A stretch of 64,000 nt of DNA from Nemania diffusa (taxonomy: Eukaryota > Ascomycota > Sordariomycetes > Xylariales > Xylariaceae). The DNA is taken from contig JBBPUQ010000007.1 in the NCBI GenBank assembly GCA_038501195.1, positions 682,001-746,000 on the forward strand, read 5' to 3'. The notes beneath the pieces are model-generated. The model was given only the letters and a program-made list of their open reading frames with translations, ran no database searches and had not been told where the DNA came from. Positions 35,868 to 46,643 of this stretch are shown here, one piece after another. How positions within the stretch are numbered: position 1 is the first letter of the stretch; every line of letters begins with the position of its first letter. The position numbers were made by a program, and so were the translations under genes.

Positions 35868-37822
35868 CTACACCGCCTCTGCCGCTTTGAGCGCCTTGGC
35901 GAATATCTCGTCCAGATTATCCTCCAATCCGACGCTGATGCGGACGAGATCCGGGTTGACGCCGAAGCTCGCTGCCCAGTCCAACTCCTGGTAGTGGGCG
36001 AGTATGACATAGGGCGACGTGAGGGTGAAGTTGGTGCCGAGACTGGGGCCCTTGGCGGTCTCGAGGGCGTCGTAGAATGCGATGGCGTGGGCTTTCGTTT
36101 TGAGGGTGCACGAGAGCAGGCCGCCGTAGCCGCCCTTGGGCAGGCGGCAGGCGTCGTAGTTGGGGCGCGACTCGTTGTACTTGGGGTAGTAGACGTTGGA
36201 CACGAGAGGGTGCGCCTCGAGCACGGCGCAGATGAGCTCGGCGTTGGCGTTGATGCGGTCGATGCGCGTGACGAAGTCGCGGCTGTTGCGCTCCATGAAG
36301 ACGACGTCCTCGGCCCAGTACGTGTCCTCGAAGACGGCGTCGGCCATGGCGGCCTTGAGCGCGCCGTAGTAGCGGCCGCCGGGGTTCAGGATGATGCTGC
36401 CGCCCATGACGTTGCAGTCGCCCGAGAAGATCTTGGTCAGGCTGCTGACGACGACGTCGGCGAGGGGGAGCACGTTGACGTTGATGAAGTTGCCGATGGT
36501 CTCGTCGACGACGACGGCGAAGTCGTAGGCGTCAGCGAGGCGCCGGATGCGCGCGAGGTCCGGGCAGGTCAGGATGGGGTTCCCGGGGAACTCGCAGAAC
36601 AGGGCGAGGAAGCGCTCGCCGGCGCGCAGGCGGGCCTCGAGGGCGTCGAGGTCGGCGGTGTTGCCGCGGCCGTAGAAGACGGCGCCGGGGCCGAACTTCT
36701 GCAGGATCTTGAGGGTGTCGACGTAGGGGAAGCCGAAGTTGACGCTCTTCTGCGGGGGGCGCGCGCTCAGCAGGGCCTGGTGCGTGGTGAAGATGGCGTT
36801 CATGCCGCAGGGCGTCAGGTAGATGTCGTGCTCCTGCATGTTGGACACGCCGCGCGCGTTGGACTCCATGACGGGCAGCGACTTGCTGGCGAGGTCCAGG
36901 TCGGTCGTGAGCACGCCGGCGATGCGACGCCGGATGGCGGACTTGGCGTTCTCCACGAGCGAGACGTCGAGGTTGCGCCCGTACCGCTCCTCCAGGAACC
37001 GCGAGCTCTCGAGACTGTCGGCTATCTCCTCGGCCGGTGGGCTGTTGGTCTTGCCATTGGGGCTACTCGTCTTGCCATTGGGGCTGCCAGTCTTGCCATT
37101 GGGACTGCCGGTCTTGCCATTCGGGCCGTGGCCATTGAGGCCTTCGGTCTCGTCCATGGACGCGGCACGCTGATACCGCTTAGGCCCACGGCGCATCTTC
37201 TGCTGCTGCTGTCGCGAACGCGGTGAGGCGCAGCGGGTGTCGAGCACGAGAAGACCGTCGCGGAACAGGCCGTGGCAGAACTCGGCGCGCCGGCTCGAGA
37301 CGCCGTCACCGGAGTGCTGCCAGTACTGCTTCGCGACAGAGAAGAGGTCCTGGGGGAAGATGGCGGCGGCGATGGAGGGCGCGATGGACCGCAGCGGCTC
37401 GGCGAACTCGCGGTCAGGGTCCAGCACGAGACTCAGGATCGACAGGTCGGGCGGCGTCGACGTGGACGGGTCGGCCTTGTCCCGGATGAAGTCGACGCAC
37501 CTCTGGGCGGCCCTCCGCGTGGGGAAGAGCATGGCCGACTGGCCGGGCCGCGCGTACTTGGCCAGTATGTCGGCGCCCAGGGCCTGGATGGCCTTGTGGA
37601 TGAAGAAGCGCGGGTAGCCGGTGACCATGGTGTCGAGCACCCATTGCTCGCCCTCCTCGTAGCCGACGTTGGATTTCCACGTCGGCAGCGACACACTCAC
37701 GGCCTGTGACAGATGGTCAACACACACGCACACAGGCAGCATTGATATGTATATATGTGAACGAGGCAACTCACGTGAGCAGTGTTGGGAGGGATTGAGT
37801 CTCCCAGATCGATACACGCCAT
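35868..37822 (-). CDS. Cystathionine gamma-synthase
   Basis: PLP enzyme of transsulfuration that joins cysteine with an activated homoserine to make cystathionine for methionine synthesis (fungal met-7/STR2 type). Two exons: 37822-37775 (MACIDLGDSIPPNTAH) and 37703-35868, split by a 71-nt intron starting GTGAGT; 627 aa. The fungal N-terminal block HAVSVSLPTWKSNVGYEEGE spans the splice. The PLP lysine is in SSLTKIFSGDCN (about K440), with TPCGMNAIFTTHQ and DETIGNFINVN around the active site. Between the N-terminal and catalytic parts is a low-complexity insert with four tandem copies of a seven-residue unit (SPNGKTG-like, about residues 212-238). The gene is very GC-rich at third positions, which explains the 410-codon shadow frame on the other strand. 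It is divergent from the amidohydrolase gene. Confidence 0.93.
37034..37124 (-). repeat. Four 21-bp tandem repeats in the cystathionine gamma-synthase coding region
   Basis: A minisatellite of 21-bp units, each coding SPNGKTG with small changes, in frame inside the linker of the enzyme. The unit is a multiple of three, so copy-number change would keep the frame. Confidence 0.85.
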
Positions 37823-39708
37823 CTGTTTCTCTTTTTCTTGGTCTTTTCTTTTTTTCCTTTTTATTTTATTTTATTTAGTAGAGCCGTCTGTGGCGAATGA
37901 GATGCTGACGTTGATGATGATGCTGATGGCGATGCTGATGATGATGTTTTTTTTTCTTCTGATCTTTTTTCTTTTCTTTTTTGGTTCTGTCTTTATTAAT
38001 AAGTATATCTGTAATACTGACCCCCCCTATAAATATTTCATCACGCAACGGCGATGCCTCGTGTCCTATGTTCAATGCTCAGTGCTCAATGTTCAGTGTT
38101 CAGTGACCAATTTGGCAAGTGTATCTCAAGACAATACGATCACCCGCCTACCTATGTATCTACTTATGTAGGTAGCCATGTAAAGGGAATAGGAAGTTAT
38201 TGTGTATGTGAGTAAGTAAGTAGGTACCATAGGTAGGTACATCCTGGGTATAGGTTGTAAATAATCGGGTCCGCCGTTGCCCGCCGTCGTCCTCCTGCCG
38301 GGATCGGAGCCACCTCTTGTTGGATAGAAAACTTGCAGCTACCTCTACCGACGTACCGGATGTACCTTGCTGCATTATGTACCTCCATGTATTTACTTAC
38401 GCCCTGTCTATTATGTAGATACATATATACATTCTTCACTTACATACTCAGACTACATACATTTTGTCTTTACCTCTTACTGTATAGATATTTCTTAGCT
38501 TCGGGGGTTCGGCAAATATTTCGACCTCTTATCTGTGAATCACTTGTGTACGCAGTATGTCCTCCGCTTTTTAGCTTTCTTTTTTTCCCCTTTCCCTCTT
38601 TGACTCCTTCCCTCTTCCCCCTCAATGTCAGGAGTACCTATTTAGGTAGTGTAGGTATCCTAAATATCCAATTATGTCATAATTAATTTAGACGGAACGT
38701 ATCATCACCGTGCAATACCTAAGCACTTCAGATACCCAGTTAGGTATGTAGGGAGGTATACAGCCAGGCATATTCTATAGAACCCGTAGATTATTAACCC
38801 GTAGATTACGCAGTATAACCCGGAGATACTCTGTATAGTTTCGGCGCTCACGTCTCTGATATCTCGATATCACGCAGCTCTGTTGTAGCATAACAGCGGA
38901 TCAGTTGCCGCTAGTCTTTCCTACCGACGCACTTACGCAGTAGATGAATTCCGAGACTAGTAAACAGAATGATACCTAGAGACTACACTCTTGAACCGCA
39001 CTAGGTAACCCCACTGCTTCTTGCAATTGACTCAACGCAGGAGGCATGCGTAGGCAATAATCCGTAATAGGCTGCCGTGACTCACTGGGATGCAACTTAG
39101 GATACTTACTTATCTACTACGTCTCTACATAGCACCTAATCCAGGTAAGAGATACAGGGGAGCCCCTCGGGCCAGAAATGCGAAATGCGAATAAGAAAAC
39201 GGCATGAGATGGACGCTGAGACTGGGATTATATATATATTTCCCCGTAAGTATCCGTGCTCTGCGCAACCCTTGATCTTTGCATCTCAGAAGTAGCCATG
39301 GTGTGAAATTGCCCCTATGTGTATGTAAAAGAGAATATAGGTCGCGAGGAGAGCGCGAGTACTTTCGCTCTCAGGGGTTGCGTAGTATGTAGTCATAGAC
39401 TTTACCTACTCTAAATGGAACTCGAACGTACTAAAGGTAGAACGAAGTTAAGCCAATCAATTTACATATGGCATGAGACATCCCCAAGTCTCCATGCCCC
39501 CCCGCGCTGCCGCAAATTCGCAAGCTCATCCGCAACGCAAGACTCCAAGTTGGGGGTCGTCGCCCTTAGCTAACGCAACGTCATCTAGTATCGACACTAA
39601 GTAGATAGATACTATCTAGCACCTACCAACTACCGTCAAGTCACCACGCATTCTCTCCGATGCATCAATCGCACTGGACAGAGGGCTTAGCATAGGAGAA
39701 GACCAGAC
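37823..39708. promoter_or_regulatory. Divergent upstream region of cystathionine gamma-synthase and the amidohydrolase
   Basis: About 1.9 kb. Next to the synthase start are T-rich tracts (37840-37880) and a GAT/GCT triplet run (37899-37946). A small internal duplication of TCAATGCTCAGTG-like units is at 38068-38105. TAGGTA motifs recur (38160-38240, 38640-38760). Short frames are not gene-like. Both promoters must lie here; no defined binding sites could be named. Confidence 0.45.
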
Positions 39709-41088
39709 ATGATATTGGAAAACGTCGTCTCTGATGCTCGGGCCCATTCGGCGGCACTGTGGGACGTAGAGCTCCAGGACGGCCACGTCCAGAGCATCCG
39801 CCTATCCGAGGCGAGCCCCGACACACCCCCCCAACTTCTCCTCCCTCCACTCTGCCATCCCCACGTACACCTGGACAAGGCCTACATACTAACCTGCAAC
39901 AACGGCGCCTCGCCTCAGCATCCAGACTACTCAGACCTGTGCCCTGCTTCGGGCTGCTTTGACGAGGCCCTGACCAATACCTCGCGGGCCAAAGAACGCT
40001 ACACCCCCGATGATCTATATCTCCGCGGCTCACAGCTACTGGCTACCAGCTATACGCAAGGCGTGACGTCTATGCGAGCCTTTGTTGAGTTGGACCACGT
40101 GGCCGGCACTCTACCGTTGACGACCGCCATTCGTCTCAAGGAGGACTTCGCCCATCTGCTTGAATTACAGATCTGCGCGTTCGCCCAGGATCCCATCTTC
40201 TCAACCGCCCACGGCGAGGCAAATAGAGCTATCGTTGAGGATGCGCTCGCCGAATTCGCGGGCTTCATCGGCGCTCTTGGCACTACCCCCTACGTAGAGA
40301 CGTCGAGAGGCGTCTCGTTGTCCAATATCAAATGGGCAGTCACGACAGCACTGAAGCATCATCTTCACCTCGACTTCCATCTGGATTACACCTTGACCTC
40401 GCCATCATCTCTGTCCTCCCGGAGACCGCTCACTTATTCTGTCATCGAGCTCCTCAAGGAACACAGTTGGGCGCAGGTCGCCGACAGCTCTAAGACCATC
40501 GTGCTCGGGCATTGTACCCAACTAAGCATGCTGAACGACACCGAGCGTAAAGAATTAGCCGAGGTCATCATGGCAAGCAAGCTCCCTATCCATTTCGTCG
40601 GGTTGCCAACAAGTGACATATTTATGATGGGTCGACCTCCACCCAACTCCCCATCGAGCCATAATCGACCGCGAGGGACCATCCATGTGCCCTCCCTCAT
40701 TAGAGAGCTCGGCCTATCCGCTTGTCTTGGCATAAATAACGTCGGGAATGCCTTCACACCTTTCGGCACCGGAGATCCATTGCAAATGGCATCTTGGGCC
40801 GTGGGAATCTACCAGGCTGGAACCGTAGATGACGCTGAGCTTCTTTACGAGTGTGTGAGCAACAGAGCTAGGCAAGCTATCGGTCTGGGTGAGGTCGCAC
40901 AGGATGGCCCAATTCACGAGGGTCAGCGACTACACGGAATGCTGTTACTGAGAAACCAGCGAGCAGTGGAAATTCCGGGTGCCCATGGCCGCCAATCTAG
41001 CATGGTCGTTCCGTCGAGACAACGCCTAAGCCTCAAGGACGTTGTTTGGGACCCACCAGGCATCAGCTTGCGATCTATCGTGAGATGA
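39709..41088 (+). CDS. CodA-like amidohydrolase (cytosine deaminase-like metal-dependent hydrolase)
   Basis: Intronless, 459 aa, amidohydrolase fold related to bacterial cytosine deaminase CodA. Visible motifs: PHVHLDK (H52, H54; the HxH metal pair at the end of strand 1), DFHLDYT (H224), LGHCTQ (H268), and LGINNVGNAFTPFGTGDP at about 341-357 where CodA has its GHDDV segment. In CodA the first Asp of that segment binds metal and is catalytic; here it is Asn (N343 by my alignment). This may be usual for a fungal subfamily that works on another substrate, or it may mean lost deaminase activity. The N-terminal region also matches the small beta-domain of the superfamily. No signal peptide. It lies between cystathionine gamma-synthase (divergent) and the SPX-RING gene (convergent, 191 bp), which says little about its substrate. 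Confidence 0.85.
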   Translation: MILENVVSDARAHSAALWDVELQDGHVQSIRLSEASPDTPPQLLLPPLCHPHVHLDKAYILTCNNGASPQHPDYSDLCPASGCFDEALTNTSRAKERYTPDDLYLRGSQLLATSYTQGVTSMRAFVELDHVAGTLPLTTAIRLKEDFAHLLELQICAFAQDPIFSTAHGEANRAIVEDALAEFAGFIGALGTTPYVETSRGVSLSNIKWAVTTALKHHLHLDFHLDYTLTSPSSLSSRRPLTYSVIELLKEHSWAQVADSSKTIVLGHCTQLSMLNDTERKELAEVIMASKLPIHFVGLPTSDIFMMGRPPPNSPSSHNRPRGTIHVPSLIRELGLSACLGINNVGNAFTPFGTGDPLQMASWAVGIYQAGTVDDAELLYECVSNRARQAIGLGEVAQDGPIHEGQRLHGMLLLRNQRAVEIPGAHGRQSSMVVPSRQRLSLKDVVWDPPGISLRSIVR

Positions 41089-41279
41089 GCTTCATGCTCT
41101 GCTACCAGAGTGTTAGGTCAATGTTCCTTCTCAAGAGCCGAGCGCTAGCCACAAAACGGATCTCTGGGGGGGCCCTACTCAGTTTCTTCCAAGGTATGCC
41201 ATAACCGCAGCCTGCTTAATTGGGATGCACCGAAGGGTGTATCCGCTGTTCCGATAAAGACATAGCCGAAGACGGCCAA

Positions 41280-43002
41280 TCACATAGTACAGCAGTGCAC
41301 GCTATTGTAGGCCGGGCCGAATATCTCTTGATTTCGTTCGCGTTCGTTGGCGCGTACCTTCTCCTTGACCTCTTTCGGGAAATACTTGCGGAGGAAAGCA
41401 GCACGCTCAGCATCGAAGTTTTCTAGGCCCGCGAGCATGATAGTATCTGCTCGGCAAAGGGGGCAATATCTTTCATCCTTTCGCGACATCTTTACAAGGC
41501 AGCGGCTGCAGAACACATGCTGACACTGCAGTCTAACAGGCCAGTAAGCGATGGCGAAGCAGATAGGACAGAGGTAGTCGTCTAGCTGCGGGACGACGGA
41601 AAGAAGTTCGGTGGACACTTCGGTATCGAGCGTTAGCAATTGACCGTCATATACGAGGTGGAGTGGCACGAGGTTTGGGGGGATATGTAGCCTCTCCAGC
41701 ATCACCTGGCTAGAAGATCACGAGACCATTGCACCTAAACCAGGCTACGAGAGGAAGAAAAGTCGCTAGGTGTTACTCACTCCGAGCACACACATCTTGC
41801 GCTACGCTACTCGCAAGGGAGCGGCCGGAACTCACAGCAGCGGGGAAAGTGGTAGAAACGCCCAAGGACGTCCGCTTGTCGAACTCTATTGTAGGAGACG
41901 ATCATAGTTAGTAGGCATCATCATTATCATCATCATCGTCGTCATTGTCATCGCAGGTGGGGGTGCTTTGGCGTACTCTTTAATATCTTGGTGATGGCGA
42001 GGCGATTGATCTCTTGAAATTTGAGGATGGATAGTAGAGCGGTATTAATGCCCACAAAGTTATCAAACGCGACATGGCTTGTGCTCAGCTTCAACCTCTG
42101 CACAAGTTTTCGCTGTACTACCTGTCCCTGGAACCAGCGGAGTTGTTCTATGGCCTGTGTGCTCGTCCGAGACCCGTGATCACTCTCTCGGGAAGAGAAA
42201 AAGATGCGGGCGTCCAAGTACAGCTCAAAGATCTGGCGCCAGACGTCCAAGTCTGCTTTGGCTCGTCGCCCATGAGATGGTTCTACCGCCTTGCCGAGTT
42301 CCTCTCCGAGAGCGACAATCTGACCCTCTAGCTTTGCCTGTTCTTCCTCCTCCAATGTCTTGATATTGGACACATCGGCTTGGAGAATGCCAAAGAATTC
42401 GGCATCAAACACTAGGGGCACTTCGACTCGGCGGATGTCGATTGCCCTGCTAGTAGTGGGAGCGTCTCGTCTCTCGGGAGAAAGTGCCGACGGCGCAAGG
42501 GGCTTGGTGCCTGACGATGGAGCACCATCATCGGTGGCCGTCGCTGTGCTACTGAGCGCAAGCTTTTGTAAGAAGTCTCTCGTGGGTGGCGACAGTTCTG
42601 CGTCAACGGCGACTCCATTCTCCAAGTGGATAAAGATAGTCAGCCTCGGGCGGAGAGGGGTGGATTCTGCAGGTTTGCCATCGACGCCATCGACACCTCC
42701 GGCATCAAGATGATATCTGAAGCCCCCGAAGTCGGCGGGCGGGTTCTGGGACGAGGGCCGCTGTTGGTCAGCTGCCAGGCGAGTTAACGTCTCTTTGTCC
42801 AGGCCGATCTCTTGGAGCTCCTTGGTAACCTTCTTGAGGCACTTCTTGAGCTGACCGTAGGGGATGGCGCAGTCTATCCATTTCTGGGGGAAAGCTGAGA
42901 CATATATCAGTCTAGACTCTAGCGTCAGGCAAGACACACGAGGGCACGAATTCGGCTACCTTCTCGTTGGAGAGCCTTCCGAAACTCTTGCGCAAACTTC
43001 AT
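41280..43002 (-). CDS. SPX-RING E3 ubiquitin ligase (fungal RING-14 type)
   Basis: Protein with an N-terminal SPX domain, which in other proteins senses inositol pyrophosphates and phosphate status, and a C-terminal C3HC4 RING for ubiquitin ligation. Four exons: 43002-42960, 42894-41977, 41885-41781, 41617-41280; 467 aa. It starts MKFAQEFRKALQREAFPQKW and continues YGQLKKCLKKV, the SPX signature; LKFQEINRLAITKILKKFDK closes the domain. The RING has C372, C375, C387, H389, C392, C395, C407, C410. The third intron (41618-41780, donor GTGAGT, branch GCTAAC) was chosen because it yields ARMSTELLSVVPQLDDYLCP, as in homologues; an acceptor 85 to 95 nt earlier would insert about 30 extra residues. 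The second intron contains an ATC-type triplet run. It is divergent from JJJ1. Confidence 0.9.
41906..41957. repeat. ATC/ATG triplet run in SPX-RING intron 2
   Basis: Imperfect ATC triplets fill most of the 91-nt intron 41886-41976. Read as plus-strand coding it has no meaning; it may vary in length. Confidence 0.75.
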
Positions 43003-43397
43003 GCTGGTTCGTCAAAAGCAGGGCAAGCTGGGTTCTATTCTGATCGACTAGCTAGATGGACAGGCGAGGACAGATAGATTAGAATGGCTGAACGAGTAGT
43101 GAATTAGGCCCATGATAGGGGATAGAAAGCGGTGTGGTTATAGAACAAGTGAGGCAGTATGCGTATTCGTTCGTCTGCCTGTATTGAAGAATATGGAATG
43201 TGTCGTGTGATTCATGTCCTAAATGGGATTAAAAAAAAGGTCCTAGTAGGTATGCACATGGGCCTTGCAGAGTTGCATGGTGATTCGCAGGTGATTCGCA
43301 GGTAGAGAAACGCCGAGAAAAGGTACGAACGACAGACAAGTTGCGACAAATCATGGCTAGGGTCTTATATACATCACCCTCTCTCTCCTGCTCTCTC

Positions 43398-43990
43398 CTT
43401 GGGTAGGTACCTACATAGGTTCGGTGTCTTAGGTAGTCACCAGACTAATAGGTAATAGTTTGATCGTTTAGGCCCTGGTGATACCCGATTAGGTATATTG
43501 AATATTGTATACCTATGTACTGTACTGTAGCCCACCCGTTAGAATATTATGACAAGGTAGATCTAAGCCTCCTAAAGAGATTATTGGAAATATTAATCTT
43601 GCATCAATTGCTATGTGTAAACACTCAAACAGGTGTAAAAAAATAAAAATAAACTATTCCTGTAGGTACTCTATAGTTTTTGCGGAGATATTGAGCTACC
43701 TGGTGAGGAGGGGTTGAGCTATGGGATTCAGGTACATAGATAGGGCTATAATACTGCGTACCTACCTAGGTACTATCTAGGATTCTAGGTGGGGTCCGAC
43801 ATTATAGTTAGAGGGGTAGACAGGTAGGTAGTTACAGGTAACACCTACAAATTTCTTACAATTCAACCAGTCAATACCTTAGGTATATAATATACTACCT
43901 AATGCAAGTACAGGCAGTAGGTATGCACTGTTTAATTCTACCTAAAATAGTAACATACCTACCAACATACATATATCCTCACCATCTACC
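43398..43990. repeat. Dense TAGGTA/TACCTA motif cluster
   Basis: Many copies of TAGGTA, TACCTA, CTAGGTA and the palindrome TACCTAGGTA, on both strands, between two divergent genes. Confidence 0.65.
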
Positions 43991-44018
43991 TAGGCTTTTC
44001 TCGATTTCTAGACGAGGA

Positions 44019-44024
44019 TATAAA
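44019..44024 (+). promoter_or_regulatory. TATA box candidate for JJJ1
   Basis: TATAAA in the context GAGGATATAAAGAG, 128 nt before the start codon and about 70 nt before a pyrimidine-rich leader. The spacing fits a fungal TATA element. Confidence 0.4.
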
Positions 44025-44091
44025 GAGAGCCAACTAAGGGTCCTCGTCTCCCGTAGCTCAGCAGCAGCGTGCATATAGCAAGAGCTATCTC

Positions 44092-44142
44092 TCCGCTTCC
44101 GCTTCCGCCTCTGCTTCCGCTTCTGCTTCCCTCTCCGCTTCC
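44092..44142 (+). repeat. CCGCTT/CTGCTT hexamer tract in the JJJ1 leader
   Basis: Imperfect six-base tandem units, all pyrimidine on the plus strand apart from G, directly before the JJJ1 start codon at 44152. Confidence 0.7.
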
Positions 44143-44151
44143 CGGATTAGA

Positions 44152-46045
44152 ATGGGTGCCGAACAGTCGTCGACACGCGGCGCCTCAACCGCAGCCTCTG
44201 ACAGTTCGCCCAAGAAGACGGACTACTACCAACTCCTGGGAGTCGACCGCACCGCTACCGACGACGAGTCAGTTCTCTTCCCCCCTCCCTCTCGACACTC
44301 CGGTACCCCAACCGCTTGCCGTCTCTCTTTGACTGATCTGGCCTCGCCGGAGACAGGATCAAGAAGGCCTACAGAAAGAAGGCTCTCGAGTTACACCCAG
44401 ATCGGAATTTCGGCGATGTAGACAACGCCACCCGCAAGTTCGCCGAGGTCCAGGCCGCCTACGAGGTCCTGTCAGATGCACAGGAGCGCGCCTGGTACGA
44501 CTCCCACAGCGATGCCATTCTGCGTGGTGACGATCCCGCCGACTTCGACGCCGCGCCCGAGTATCACAACGTGCGCCTGACCACCACCGACGACATCTAC
44601 ACCCTGATGGGCCGCTTCAACAAGTCCGTTCCCCTCGACGACTCGCCCACCAGCTTCTTCACCATCCTGCGGGAGACCTTCGATCGCCTGGCCGAGGGCG
44701 AGTATGCCGCCGCCGACTGGGAGGGCGGCCTGCCCCCCACCGAATACCCCTCCTTCGGTGAGTCCACCGACGGCGACAGTGTCGCCAAGGCCTTCTACAG
44801 CCGCTGGTCTGCCTTCTCCACGCGCCTCGGCTTCTCGTGGAAGGACAAGTGGCGCTTGTCCGACGCGCCCGACCGGAGGGTCCGCCGCCTCATGGAGAAG
44901 GAGAACAAGAGGCTGCGCGATGATGCCGTCCGCGAGTTCAACGATGCCGTGCGATCCCTCGTCATATTCGTGCGTAAGCGCGACCCCCGCTACGTCCCGA
45001 ACAATCAATCCGAGGCCGAGCGCCAGAAGATCCTGCGCGACTCGGCCGCCGCCCAGGCCGCGAGGTCACGCGCCGCCAACCAGGAGAAGATGAACAGCGC
45101 CGAGGCCGTCCCCGAGTGGGCCCGGTCCCGCGGCGATGATGAGCACTTCGACGAATTCTCGGAAAGCGAGGACGCCTCCGAGGTCGAGGAAATTGAGTGC
45201 GTCGTGTGTAGCAAGACCTTCAAGAGCGAAAAGCAATTCGAGGCCCACGAAAAGAGCAAGAAGCACGCAAAGGCCGTCCAACAGCTTAGGCGTCAGATGA
45301 AGAAGGAGGACGCGAACCTCGACCTAGGTGGGGCCGTAGACCTAGACCCAGGCCCAGCCTCTTCGCCGAAAGAAGCAGCCGTGGGGGACACTCACGGTGT
45401 CGCGGACGCCGAGGACGCTGAGGCGGACGCAGGTACACGAACGCCGCATTCGCAAGGGTCGAGTGGCCCGCTCGAGGCCGCATCCGGCTCCGACGCCAAC
45501 CCTGCCGTATCTAACTCCACAGTGCCTAATTCAGATGCCGAAAGCGAAGATGACGACTACGCCTCACGAGATGCCGTAGAGGCACGTTTGACAGGCAAAT
45601 CAGACGTCGTAACCGGTGATCAAGGAGATGACATGGAAGGGATCACCACCAAAACCGCGGACATGGTAGTCGAGGAAGACAAGCCCCCTTCCAAGAAGAT
45701 AGGCATGGCCAAGGCCAAGAAACAGAAAAAGGCTGCTCGCCAGGCTGCTGCTGAGCAAGAGGGTCATCCAGTACGTTTCTTATCTCACGCTTACACTCGC
45801 GCACACACGCACATGGGCATACATGGCACATGGTACACATGGCGCATGTGCCCTGTATTTTGGGGGGTTGTTTCACTTTCATAGTTGTCTATGCTCGTTA
45901 TTCTGATGCTGTGCTCTAGTGTATTACCTGTCGCGTTCCATTTGACTCGAAAGGAGGACTCTTCAAGCACATCAAAGAGAACCCAGATCATGCTGCGCCG
46001 AAAGCAACGGCGTCAGCAGCTAGGTCAGGTAGGAAAAAACGGTGA
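44152..46045 (+). CDS. JJJ1: JJJ1-type DnaJ protein with two C2H2 zinc fingers
   Basis: Cytosolic J protein that stimulates Hsp70 ATPase and, in yeast, helps recycle Arx1 after 60S export. Three exons: 44152-44267, 44357-45770, 45920-46045; 551 aa. The J domain (about 24-90) has [16 protein letters not shown] split by intron 1, [16 protein letters not shown] with the HPD triad at 52-54, and YEVLSD. The family-specific central region follows ([20 protein letters not shown], then [19 protein letters not shown]). A first zinc finger starts at C320 ([20 protein letters not shown]), then an acidic, Ala/Asp/Ser-rich stretch, and a second finger encoded in the last exon ([18 protein letters not shown], from C511). 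The small last exon was recognised by that finger; reading through its intron would lose it. Convergent with ATG4. Confidence 0.93.
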
Positions 46046-46643
46046 AAAGACCTCTTGAATAGGTAAACTATGTCCTCGAAGTGGCAGCTGGGATATCCCG
46101 TGCCATGCATCCCAGAGTCGTCTATTGTTCCTCTGTTCAGTGTTGCTATAGCTATTGGGCATAGGTATGCCAGAAATCTCGGCGTATTACTTCACTAGAG
46201 CCAGGATTCGAACGCTCCTAATTACACATAACACGGGAGACCGATGAACTAGCTAGTCGAGTGACCCCTGACGACGTCAGCTCCGCCGTCCCAGTCACGT
46301 CCGCTTGTAGGCAACTACACCGTAGCTTAATCTCAGACGATGTCATGCCAGGACTTCCACCGAACTCTCTCCTTCTCCCCGATGTCATGTTCGGGATAAG
46401 GGGGTCCTAGACTACTGTATTCTCCCAGGGGCGAGTTCCTTGGGAGGGGGTTGAATAAGGGCCGAGGCCGCCTAGCTCGTCAGCATCTCGTGGGGGCGAC
46501 CTGACATCCGGAGGTGGGCGGTCATAGCCACGGCCCTAAACCACCATGAATAAACTATTCCGAACCAAAAACGCCTAGTCTAGCTCCATGGCATATGTCA
46601 AAAGATGAAAATGTAAAAAAAAAAAGGCAAACCTAGGCCCATC
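46046..46643. other. Spacer between convergent JJJ1 and ATG4
   Basis: A 598-bp spacer. On the minus strand at about 46195-46268 a T-loop-like TTCGAAT stands between segments that can form an acceptor-like stem, but the other tRNA arms do not pair, so it is at best a decayed tRNA. No reading frame. Confidence 0.5.

Larger units (their letters stand above)
43003..44151. promoter_or_regulatory. Divergent upstream region of the SPX-RING and JJJ1 genes
   Basis: About 1.15 kb. The centre (43398-43990) is one of the densest TAGGTA/TACCTA clusters of the window. On the JJJ1 side are a TATAAA at 44019-44024 and a CCGCTT-type hexamer tract (44092-44142) that presumably lies in the leader. No reading frame. 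Confidence 0.5.

Noticed and set aside
35994..37226. 410-codon open frame on the plus strand
   Set aside because: It is antisense to cystathionine gamma-synthase, made of V/G/A/E/D/R-rich low complexity, and results from high GC at third codon positions.
46195..46268. tRNA-like element on the minus strand of the JJJ1/ATG4 spacer
   Set aside because: A TTCGAAT T-loop and a mostly paired acceptor-like stem about 73 nt apart are present, but D, anticodon and T stems do not pair. At most a decayed tRNA; a tRNAscan-type search would settle it.
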